A DNA stretch of 10,581 bases from Candidatus Bathyarchaeota archaeon (lineage in GTDB: Archaea > Thermoproteota > Bathyarchaeia > Bathyarchaeales > Bathyarchaeaceae): the NCBI GenBank assembly GCA_003662715.1, contig QMYO01000034.1, positions 1-10,581 on the forward strand, written 5' to 3'. How positions within the stretch are numbered: position 1 is the stretch's first letter; each line of letters begins with the position of its first letter. Positions 1-6,018 of this stretch are shown here, piece by piece. The notes under the pieces are model-generated. The model saw only the letters and a program-made list of their open reading frames with translations. It was not told the DNA's origin and ran no database searches. A program made the position numbers and the translations under genes.

Positions 1-50
1 CATTTTAGTCTGAATTTTGCAACGAGCTAGCACGCGCGTCTTGCGCACCT

Positions 51-86
51 AAATAAATATTATATTAACCAAAAAACCTTTATTAC
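51..86 (+). promoter_or_regulatory. Candidate promoter region of the acyl-CoA synthetase gene
   Basis: Two AT-rich boxes lie in the 126-base leader. One is at 51-66 (AAATAAATATTATATT). The other is at 79-85 (TTTATTA), preceded by an A-rich BRE-like stretch at 71-76. The second would place transcription start near 105-110 and leave a short 5' leader that still contains the Shine-Dalgarno site GGTGAGG at 115-121. I therefore prefer 79-85, but the sequence alone does not separate them. Confidence 0.4.
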
Positions 87-126
87 ACATGATGTTTTAT
101 GACAACAGTAGCGTGGTGAGGTTGAA

Positions 127-1767
127 TTGGCAGAAGTCGACATAAGAAAGTTTCCACACAAAAGTTATAGACAACTCTACGAAAGTTTCCGATGGAACAT
201 TCCAAACTACTTTAATATTGGAGAAGCAACATGTGACAGACACTCAGAGGACAGAAGCAGAGTCGCGATTTTCTATGAAGATGATCAAGGGAACAAGTCC
301 AAGCATACGTTTTGGGACCTCAAGAACCAGTCAAATCAACTTGCTAATTTTTTGAAGGATTTGGGAATCAAGAGGAATGACATAGTGGGTGTCCTCCTTC
401 CTTCAAGACCAGAAACGACCATAGCGCTTTTAGCCCTCTACAAATTAGGTTGCGTAGCTCTTTCAATGTCTCCATTGTTTGGTTCAGACGCAGTTGAGTA
501 TAGATTGAAGAACAGCAAGGCAAAAGGACTAATTTTAGAATCTGAACGAAAGGACATCAGAAAAATCGCAGGCGAAATCAAGACTTTGAAACATGTGATT
601 GTGGTCGAGGGGGAGCGATTAGGCGAGAAAGAGTTAAGTTTCGAAGAAGCCGAAACAGCGTCTGCCCATTTCGAGCTAGCAAAAACTGCCAGCGAGGATC
701 CTGCCCAAATGTTTTACACTTCCGGCACAACAGGTTCCCCTAAAGGAACTCTGCATGCCCAACGTTTCCTACTTGGCCATATACCAGCTTTTCAGCTCTA
801 CTTTGATTTAGCCCCAAAAGAAAACGACGTTTTCTGGACCCCTGCTGACTGGGGCTGGATAGGAGCCCTGGGAGACGTCTTACTCCCAGCCCTATATTTT
901 GGAATGCCCGTTCTTGCTTTTAGGAGAAGTGGTGGATTTAACGCACATACGGCCCTTGCGATCATGGAAAAATACCAAGTAACTTGCGCTTTCATCCCAC
1001 CTACAGCACTTCGAATGATAAGAAAGACCGTTAAACATCCAGCAAGGGAGTACGACCTGAGCCTTAGAGTGATCGCTAGCGCGGGAGAAAGGGTAGGTGT
1101 TGATAATGTAATTTGGGGTCAAGAGGAGCTAGGAATTCCAATTAATGAATTCTACGGCGCAACTGAGGCAAATCTAGTAGTTGCAACCTGCTCAAAAATT
1201 ATGGAGGCAAGACCAGGTGCTATGGGGAAGCCATGCCCAGGGCATACCGTCGAAGTACTTGATGAGAAAGGCAATATACTCCCACCGGGGCATGTGGGAG
1301 AAATAGCGGTTAAGGCGCCTGATCCTGTTATATTCTTAGGGTACTGGAATATGCCTGAAGCAGCGACGAAGAAGAAGTTTAAAGGGGAATGGTTCCTAAT
1401 GGGCGACCTAGGCTTCAAAGATGAAGAGGGATACCTATGGTTTAAGAGCCGGGCGGATGAGATAATAAAATCTGCAGGCTATAGGATAGGACCCGAGGAA
1501 GTGGAAAACGTAATCAATCAGCATCCTGCCGTATTGGAGTCAGCCGTCGTTCCAAAACCCGACCCTATTAGAGGACACATCGTAAAAGCGTTCATTGTGC
1601 TGAGAGACGGCTTTGAACCATCAAAGGAGTTAGAAGCTGAGATACAAAGAAAAGTTAAAAAGAAACTCGCGGCATACGCTTATCCCCGAGAAATTGAATT
1701 CATCAAAGAGATTCCCAAAACAGTAACCGGCAAAGTAAAGAGATATGAACTTAAAGAAAAAGCTTAG
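127..1767 (+). CDS. AMP-forming acyl-CoA synthetase (acetyl/medium-chain/aryl type)
   Basis: Activates a carboxylic acid with ATP to an acyl-adenylate and transfers it to CoA (ANL superfamily, cytoplasmic). The 546-residue length is normal for the medium-chain/benzoate-like branch. The P-loop YTSGTTGSPKG is at 197-207. TPADWGW at 238-244 matches the TADxGW-type segment of acyl-CoA synthetases. YGATE is at 343-347, the adenylate-binding Asp in GEWFLMGDLG is D427, the hinge segment SRADEIIKSAGYRIGPEEVE is at 441-460, and the catalytic C-terminal lysine in KTVTGK is K536, so all core motifs are intact. The start is TTG at 127: GGTGAGG at 115-121 sits 5 bases before it, and an in-frame stop at 109 rules out a longer form. 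It converges with the tungsten oxidoreductase gene, whose carboxylic acid product would be a natural substrate. The real acid (acetate, branched, aryl) cannot be read from the sequence. Confidence 0.93.
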   Translation: MAEVDIRKFPHKSYRQLYESFRWNIPNYFNIGEATCDRHSEDRSRVAIFYEDDQGNKSKHTFWDLKNQSNQLANFLKDLGIKRNDIVGVLLPSRPETTIALLALYKLGCVALSMSPLFGSDAVEYRLKNSKAKGLILESERKDIRKIAGEIKTLKHVIVVEGERLGEKELSFEEAETASAHFELAKTASEDPAQMFYTSGTTGSPKGTLHAQRFLLGHIPAFQLYFDLAPKENDVFWTPADWGWIGALGDVLLPALYFGMPVLAFRRSGGFNAHTALAIMEKYQVTCAFIPPTALRMIRKTVKHPAREYDLSLRVIASAGERVGVDNVIWGQEELGIPINEFYGATEANLVVATCSKIMEARPGAMGKPCPGHTVEVLDEKGNILPPGHVGEIAVKAPDPVIFLGYWNMPEAATKKKFKGEWFLMGDLGFKDEEGYLWFKSRADEIIKSAGYRIGPEEVENVINQHPAVLESAVVPKPDPIRGHIVKAFIVLRDGFEPSKELEAEIQRKVKKKLAAYAYPREIEFIKEIPKTVTGKVKRYELKEKA

Positions 1768-1836
1768 TTCAAATCTTAAAGCGATTAGTTTCGGAATATA
1801 CGTTGGAAATAAGAATATTCTTTGAGATCTGGCTAA
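1768..1836. other. Short gap between convergent genes with a 12-base perfect palindrome
   Basis: The 69-base gap between the two convergent stop codons contains AAGAATATTCTT at 1811-1822, a perfect 12-base palindrome followed by a short T run on each strand. It may help end transcription from both sides, but archaeal terminators are mostly plain T-runs and this one is short, so the role is a guess. Confidence 0.25.
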
Positions 1837-3687
1837 CTATTCCCAGATTGGTTTTAACACTTCAAATAGACCCAGCTCCACTAACTTCTCTTTCGTCGGT
1901 TTGCCTTCAGCATCCCAACCCCTAATCCTATAATACTCATCAAGCATTGGCTCAAGAGATGGTATTCCTATCGCTTGGCCCTCACTTTTTTCAAACATCC
2001 GTGTTGGCAAAGTGTCATCCTTTCTGCTTACACCTAAACGTATGTTAAATGCACGTTGCAGATTATAGATTCGCTCTCCGATTAGCAATAATTCCTTTGC
2101 AGTAATTTTCCAACCCGTTATTGAAGAGAGCAAGTTTACTTGATCTTTAATTGTTAGACAAAATGACCAGAATTTACATTGAATGAGCGAGTCAAAAACT
2201 TCGCAATAATCTTGATATTTTGCCGCTACATAACCCGCTTTCTCCAAAGAAAATGGATCTGGCGCTTCAACTATCTCCGCCTCTGGAATAAGGGCGCCAT
2301 AATGCGCAAAATATGGAGATCCGTGCAAATGGCATGCTCCCCTATTGCCCGTAGCATAATTAACCAGCATAGAAAAGAAAGCCCTAGGATCATGTCCTGG
2401 AAAATCTAAGCCTTTTACATGCACTGCCGCGTTTTCTGCCTCCTCTCCTATCCACTTAGCAGTAGCTTTTAAGCCCTCAGCGAGAATGTTTCCAAATCCT
2501 GTTCTCAGAGCGATCTTTTCTACTGTGGATATTAACGCTTCAGTATTACCCCAAGACATCTTTATACCATCGGTATCTTTCTCCGTTATCCAACCCTTTT
2601 CATAGCATTCCATAAGCAAACCAATAATGCCTCCCGCTGAAATGGTGTCTATACCGTAACGATTACATATGTCATTAGCCTTAACAATAGCCGGAAGGTC
2701 GTCTATTAGACAAGAAGTTCCAAACATACAGAGAGTTTCGTATTCTGGTCCCATGCCCTCTACCACAAACTTCCCCGGCTTTTCAGCCTTTACATATCTA
2801 TGGCAAGATAGTGGACAGGGCCCACAAGCCATTGGCTTGACTAGAATCGTGTTTGTATAAGTCGATCCTCCCAATTTCTTAACCCCTTCAGGCCACCTAT
2901 TTTTGGTCCAATACTTAACGGGTACTTCTCCTCGTTCATGATGTATCTCCAAGAATCCTGGTGTTCCATGATTGTGGAAGATTTTCTTGACGTCTTTAGG
3001 TATTTTCGAAACAAGTTCCTTTACTAGCTCTTTTAGCTTATCGGGATAGGCAACTTTAACTTCTTTTGTTCCACGCACTGCCACGGCCTTTAATTTCTTT
3101 GAACCCATAACAGCTCCAAGCCCTGTTCTCGCCACTATGCCGTGCCCCTCATCAGCTACTATACACGCTATTTTAACAAGTTTTTCGCCTGCTGGCCCTA
3201 TGCACGCCACCCTTACCTTGGAATCGGCTAACTCGTCTTTTATGATCTTATCAGTCTCGTAGGTATCTTTTCCCCATAAGTGGGATGCTTCCTTAAGTTC
3301 AGCTTTTCCATCGCATATCCACAAATACGCAGGCTTATCTGCCTTTCCGTAAATTACTAAGGCGTCGTAACCTGTTCGCTTAAATTCCGAACCCCAGTAC
3401 CCCCCACCGCATGCCTCACCCCAGATTCCCGTTAGAGGCGACCTTGAAGCTACAACCCAACGACTGCTTCCTGGGATATTTGTGCCGTTAAATGGCCCGA
3501 CAGCAAAAACAAGTCTATTGTCGGGGCTCAGTGGTCCTACATTTGGACTAACCTCATCAAAAATTATCTTGGCAGCAAGGCCAGCTCCCCCCAGGAATTT
3601 CTTGCATGTTTCCTCATGTAATTTTTCTCTCGTTATCTTCCTATTCGTTAAGTCCACTCTTAAAATCCAACCAAAATACCCATACAT
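1837..3687 (-). CDS. aor: Tungsten-containing aldehyde:ferredoxin oxidoreductase (AOR family)
   Basis: Oxidises aldehydes to carboxylic acids and passes electrons to ferredoxin, using a tungsten (or molybdenum) bis-pyranopterin and one [4Fe-4S] cluster. It is cytoplasmic and probably dimeric. The 616 residues compare with about 605 in the Pyrococcus furiosus enzyme. The N-terminal pterin domain shows GPFNGTNIPGSSR (64-76), SPLTGIWGEACGGGYWG (83-99) and GLGAVMGSKKLKAV (189-202). The cluster ligands are C288, C291 and C295 (CGPCPLSC), with the distal fourth cysteine C504 in LIQCKF. EYET (315-318) and the RGACHL histidine (H453) match the active-site region. I chose ATG 3687 because AAGGGG at 3695-3700 lies 7 bases upstream and the protein then begins with the usual YGWxGxxLRVDL-like start. 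The frame is open up to 3807, but that extension has no family features and reaches the distal promoter. The subfamily (AOR, FOR, WOR5 or aromatic reductase) is not resolvable here. Confidence 0.93.
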   Translation of the reverse strand: MYGYFGWILRVDLTNRKITREKLHEETCKKFLGGAGLAAKIIFDEVSPNVGPLSPDNRLVFAVGPFNGTNIPGSSRWVVASRSPLTGIWGEACGGGYWGSEFKRTGYDALVIYGKADKPAYLWICDGKAELKEASHLWGKDTYETDKIIKDELADSKVRVACIGPAGEKLVKIACIVADEGHGIVARTGLGAVMGSKKLKAVAVRGTKEVKVAYPDKLKELVKELVSKIPKDVKKIFHNHGTPGFLEIHHERGEVPVKYWTKNRWPEGVKKLGGSTYTNTILVKPMACGPCPLSCHRYVKAEKPGKFVVEGMGPEYETLCMFGTSCLIDDLPAIVKANDICNRYGIDTISAGGIIGLLMECYEKGWITEKDTDGIKMSWGNTEALISTVEKIALRTGFGNILAEGLKATAKWIGEEAENAAVHVKGLDFPGHDPRAFFSMLVNYATGNRGACHLHGSPYFAHYGALIPEAEIVEAPDPFSLEKAGYVAAKYQDYCEVFDSLIQCKFWSFCLTIKDQVNLLSSITGWKITAKELLLIGERIYNLQRAFNIRLGVSRKDDTLPTRMFEKSEGQAIGIPSLEPMLDEYYRIRGWDAEGKPTKEKLVELGLFEVLKPIWE

Positions 3688-3720
3688 ATAATTACCCCTT
3701 AATTTTGTTTGAAAATTTAG

Positions 3721-3735
3721 CCATAAACTTTTCGC
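3721..3735 (-). promoter_or_regulatory. Proximal candidate promoter of the tungsten oxidoreductase gene
   Basis: On the minus strand this reads GCGAAAAGTTTATGG, a BRE-like purine block followed by a TATA-like TTTATGG. It would start transcription near 3700, just ahead of or at the Shine-Dalgarno AAGGGG (3695-3700). That gives an almost leaderless message. Confidence 0.4.
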
Positions 3736-3812
3736 GCACGTGTGCCACAAGCACGTTCCAAAACCTCTATTTCTTTTACTTTCTTCGTCTTTTTTTATTT
3801 GTCTCAAATAGT

Positions 3813-3828
3813 ATTATATAAAAGTTTT
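3813..3828 (-). promoter_or_regulatory. Distal candidate promoter of the tungsten oxidoreductase gene
   Basis: On the minus strand this reads AAAACTTTTATATAAT, the best-looking BRE+TATA pair of the interval. Transcription would start near 3793, leaving a leader of about 105 bases before the ATG at 3687. Its core AAAACTTTTATA is also found in front of hypB (8871-8882). If this is the real promoter, the frame upstream of 3687 reaching 3807 cannot be translated in full. Confidence 0.5.
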
Positions 3829-3908
3829 CTCATGTGCAACTCATGAGTAGGTTTTCAAGAATTCCTCCGACAAAAATGTTGTTCCAGCAAGAAAACGGGG
3901 CATACACC

Positions 3909-3935
3909 TAAGGTAACGTTTATGAATTAACCTTA
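3909..3935 (-). terminator. Stem-loop at the stop codon of the saccharopine-dehydrogenase-like gene
   Basis: TAAGGT (3909-3914) pairs with ACCTTA (3930-3935), a 6-bp stem with a 15-base loop that includes the stop codon. On the minus strand it is followed by a short GTTTTC. It may be a weak terminator separating this gene from the oxidoreductase promoter region. The stem is short and the call is tentative. Confidence 0.25.
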
Positions 3936-5165
3936 GAATATCGGCTTGTCAATCCTCTCGCGAATCAAATTCCCCATATTCTCCATCTTCTTTATAAACG
4001 CTTCAGGTTGCTCTATCCATTCTGGAAGCATTATTCCTCTCCTTTTGATTTTTCCTCTGCCAATCATGAGTGTTGCTATTGTAGCTGAGGTCGATGTAGC
4101 GTAAGATAGAGGAGTGGCCCATGGCACATGCTTTATAGCCTCGCCGAGCGTAGTGACACAGTAAACTGTGTGTCGCACCTGCTTATCACTCTTATAACCA
4201 ATTACCTCGGTTGCTATCCCTACACACGCGTCTTTAATGATTCCTTTGTCGTAGCTTTCCCTAAAATCCATCGGGTGTATGAATGATGATCCCCACAGCT
4301 TAAGCAGGTCAGCCTTCTCAACGTAGGTAGACATCCTTTTTTTGTTTGCTTGCCTTATAGCCTCAATCAAAACGTCTTTCACGGTCAAATCGCCAATGAC
4401 CATACCACCTTTTACGTCCACATAATCTATTGGTTTGCCAGTAACTTTAGGCAGGTATTGCGGGATCGTGTAGATTTCGTTATGACTTACATTGTATAGT
4501 GTAACTCTGCCTACAGGCTCAGGAAATTCGTATTCTTCTGCGTTACCGAGTAGGTCAACATTTTTAATACCTTTATCCCAGACCTGTGGATCGTAAGGAC
4601 TGAAGAACTCTTCCATGTAGCCCGCTGGAGACCATGTTCCTACAAGTTGCGTAGCATCAACCTTGTCGCACCATCTAATCTTGACGGCATCGATAGTGTC
4701 AAGTTGGTCAGCTATATAATGAGCTGCAATACAAGTAAATCCTGGAGAAACACCCATGTTTATAAGGGCGGTAACCCCTGCATCTTTAAGTCTGGCATCT
4801 AGCTCTGATTGTCCTTCTTCGGCTTGATCTAGTTCGTCGATTAGAGTATCCCCTCCTAAATCAAGATAGTGCGCTCCTACATCCAAGCAAGCTTCTAGAA
4901 TTGGAATATTGAATTCGGGAAAAGTTGCGTTAAAAATTATATCCACACCTTTAGCCACGCGTGCCACATCCTCACGTTTACTGGCCTTCGCCTGTTCTGC
5001 CCTTACCTCCACCTCAGTTTTTAAAGCCTTTACCCAGTCCGCTACTCTCTTAGCCGCTTTTAGATTCACATCTGCACAGATTAGCAACTCAACATCTTCT
5101 TCCTTCGCTAGCAGAGCGGCGATTGATGAACCTTGAGCACCGCATCCTAGTATCAGGATTTTCAT
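3933..5165 (-). CDS. Saccharopine dehydrogenase-like NAD(P)-dependent oxidoreductase
   Basis: A 410-residue cytoplasmic oxidoreductase of the saccharopine dehydrogenase / carboxynorspermidine dehydrogenase superfamily (COG1748-like). The Rossmann nucleotide site is at the N-terminus, ILGCGAQGSSIAALL at 4-18 (GxGxxG at G7, G9, G12). It is followed by an acidic residue after strand 2 (CADVN), the VDIIFNATFPEF segment, HYLDLGGD, and MGVSPGFTCIAAHYIADQL, where the catalytic domain of the superfamily begins. Family members with this fold reduce or split C-N bonds of amino-acid adducts (saccharopine, carboxynorspermidine, lysine 6-dehydrogenation). The substrate here is unknown, and no other lysine or polyamine genes are near. 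Start ATG 5165 has a weak GGG (5173-5175) 7 bases upstream. It follows the small barrel protein by 50 bases on the same strand, with no convincing promoter between, so the two are probably co-transcribed. Confidence 0.82.
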   Translation of the reverse strand: MKILILGCGAQGSSIAALLAKEEDVELLICADVNLKAAKRVADWVKALKTEVEVRAEQAKASKREDVARVAKGVDIIFNATFPEFNIPILEACLDVGAHYLDLGGDTLIDELDQAEEGQSELDARLKDAGVTALINMGVSPGFTCIAAHYIADQLDTIDAVKIRWCDKVDATQLVGTWSPAGYMEEFFSPYDPQVWDKGIKNVDLLGNAEEYEFPEPVGRVTLYNVSHNEIYTIPQYLPKVTGKPIDYVDVKGGMVIGDLTVKDVLIEAIRQANKKRMSTYVEKADLLKLWGSSFIHPMDFRESYDKGIIKDACVGIATEVIGYKSDKQVRHTVYCVTTLGEAIKHVPWATPLSYATSTSATIATLMIGRGKIKRRGIMLPEWIEQPEAFIKKMENMGNLIRERIDKPIF

Positions 5166-5215
5166 ATAACAACCCGACTATATCTTCGGATTTCGTCTAC
5201 AAGCTTACGCGCGCT

Positions 5216-5587
5216 TCACTCATGCGCTGGGACTTCGTAACCATAACCATAAATTGGCGTTGTTTTGTCAGTACCGAAGAATACATCAAATGCCCACATG
5301 GTTCGGTAAGTTTTGTAATCTATGAACTTATCCACTTCCTCGCCAAGGCGGAGGTATTCTTCGTCTCTTGCTAAACGTTCATGGAGAGAGTGCCACCATG
5401 CCGGATCTGGGAATTCTAACACAACTACAAATTCATACGGTCCAAGACCCTCGATGCGCCTACAGAAAACCACGGTTTTTATTGGCGGATATTTTTTTTC
5501 AAGATACTCCAGATACTTCTTAGAAACTCTGTTGAATTCGTCCCAGTCAACACCATCCTTAAGTTGCCCAAATTTCAGCATATACAT
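5216..5587 (-). CDS. Small dimeric alpha/beta-barrel (ferredoxin-like fold) protein, function unknown
   Basis: A 123-residue soluble protein without signal peptide, membrane span or metal motif. The predicted order is strand (MYMLKFGQLK, 1-10), helix (WDEFNRVSKKYLEYLEKKYP, 15-34), two strands (IKTVVFCRRIEG and YEFVVVLEF), helix (WWHSLHERLARDEEYLRLGE, 64-83) and a last strand around YRTMWAFDVF (94-103). This betaalpha-betabetaalphabeta order is that of small dimeric alpha/beta-barrel proteins of the Dabb/EthD/NIPSNAP kind, many of them enzymes or binding proteins for small organic molecules. I do not recognise the exact family. ATG 5587 is preceded by GAGGAG (5596-5601) at 8 bases. The second Met (residue 3) would be 14 bases away, so the first is preferred. 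It heads a probable two-gene operon with the saccharopine-dehydrogenase-like gene. Confidence 0.7.
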   Translation of the reverse strand: MYMLKFGQLKDGVDWDEFNRVSKKYLEYLEKKYPPIKTVVFCRRIEGLGPYEFVVVLEFPDPAWWHSLHERLARDEEYLRLGEEVDKFIDYKTYRTMWAFDVFFGTDKTTPIYGYGYEVPAHE

Positions 5588-5620
5588 TTTACCATCTCCT
5601 CTGTCATTTGAAGTCTAGTT

Positions 5621-5636
5621 CCTTATAAATATTTCT
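5621..5636 (-). promoter_or_regulatory. Promoter of the barrel protein / dehydrogenase-like operon
   Basis: On the minus strand this reads GAAATATTTATAAGG, with BRE GAAATA and TATA box TTTATAAGG (5621-5629). Transcription would start near 5600, so the leader of about 14 bases just contains the GAGGAG Shine-Dalgarno. Spacing and sequence are both typical of archaeal promoters. Confidence 0.6.
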
Positions 5637-5715
5637 AGTGTACTGGAAGTTGGTGTTTAAAAGCGACAAGGTTACGCGCCTATGAGAAAGTAACTAATAA
5701 AGCTTACCCTAACCG

Positions 5716-5772
5716 CCCCTCCAAATCACCCCATTCATTCACACATTCACTATTTCATTTTCCCTTCAAATT
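5716..5772. other. 57-base tract with no G on the plus strand
   Basis: Between G5715 and G5773 the plus strand has only A, C and T, so the minus strand is C-free and rich in GA and TGAATG repeats. It lies in the gap between divergent genes, beside the inverted repeat and the GC-rich block. I see no coding frame in it. Such strand bias can mark an unstructured RNA segment or a protein-binding single-strand-prone site, but nothing here proves a role. Confidence 0.4.
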
Positions 5773-5777
5773 GAAGG
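5763..5777. repeat. Perfect 7-base inverted repeat (operator-like)
   Basis: CCTTCAA (5763-5769), one base, then TTGAAGG (5771-5777) form a perfect interrupted palindrome. It lies about 140 bases from the promoter of the barrel-protein operon and about 200 from that of the Fe-S protein gene. The size and symmetry suit a dimeric helix-turn-helix regulator, and the Fe-S gene itself encodes a winged-helix-like N-terminus. It could equally be one hairpin of a transcript. Confidence 0.35.
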
Positions 5778-5779
5778 CA

Positions 5780-5965
5780 TGCGCCTATACGCCGTCAAAT
5801 GCGGCAATATGGCTCCATCAATCGCGCGCACGTCCACCAAACGGGACAGCGCTTTCACGAGGAGTTTTAAACGCCTGACCATGATACACCGCTTCCAGTC
5901 ATGGAATACGGCGCTCACACTATGGCTTGAACGCCGCAAACTTAAATACCTTCGCATACCATCGC
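5780..5965. other. GC-rich hairpin-prone intergenic block, candidate structured RNA
   Basis: G+C is about 55% over 5821-5940, against about 43% in the 60 bases to the left. Several short stems are visible: GCCG/CGGC (5792-5805), GCGC..GTCC/GGAC..GCGC (5826-5852), TTCCA-GTCA-TGGAA (5892-5905) and CGGCG/CGCCG near 5909-5937. A TATA-like element on the minus strand (GGTATTTAAG, 5941-5950) could drive an RNA leftwards from about 5920. Both strands have short open frames, but their composition is arginine/serine-rich and unlike a protein. GC-rich islands between genes are a known signature of structured RNA in AT-rich thermophiles. I could not match it to RNase P RNA, SRP RNA, tRNA or a C/D-box RNA. 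Confidence 0.35.
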
Positions 5966-5967
5966 GC

Positions 5968-6015
5968 GTAATCTTTATAGGGAATTAATTATACATTTTT
6001 CAGGCGTATGGAGGT
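5968..6015 (+). promoter_or_regulatory. Promoter and ribosome binding site of the Fe-S / winged-helix gene
   Basis: The TATA element CTTTATAGG at 5973-5981 follows CGCGTAAT and predicts a transcript start near 6002. GGAGGT at 6010-6015 is a full Shine-Dalgarno site 3 bases before TTG 6019 and 9 bases before an in-frame GTG at 6025. The GTG spacing is the more usual one, so the protein may begin two codons later than listed. Confidence 0.55.
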
Positions 6016-6018
6016 TAC

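Noticed and set aside
1..50. A minus-strand gene starting at the ATG at the left edge (complement of 1-3)
   Set aside because: No Shine-Dalgarno lies upstream and nothing beyond the edge is visible, so it cannot be supported.
3688..3807. A 40-residue N-terminal extension of the tungsten oxidoreductase from an upstream start at 3807
   Set aside because: It has no family counterpart and lies at or upstream of the transcript starts predicted from both promoters. ATG 3687 has a proper Shine-Dalgarno and the usual family N-terminus.
5863..5905. A C/D-box guide RNA (CTGA at 5874-5877 followed by ATGATA)
   Set aside because: The inner box pair is present, but no outer C or D boxes are found at the expected distances.
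5909..5937. A tRNA T-arm (GTTCAAGCC on the minus strand)
   Set aside because: There is no matching five-base T stem, acceptor stem or anticodon arm around it.
5779..5988. Short open frames on both strands of the GC-rich intergenic block
   Set aside because: They are arginine/serine-rich with no hydrophobic pattern or ribosome site. A structured RNA or plain spacer explains the composition better.
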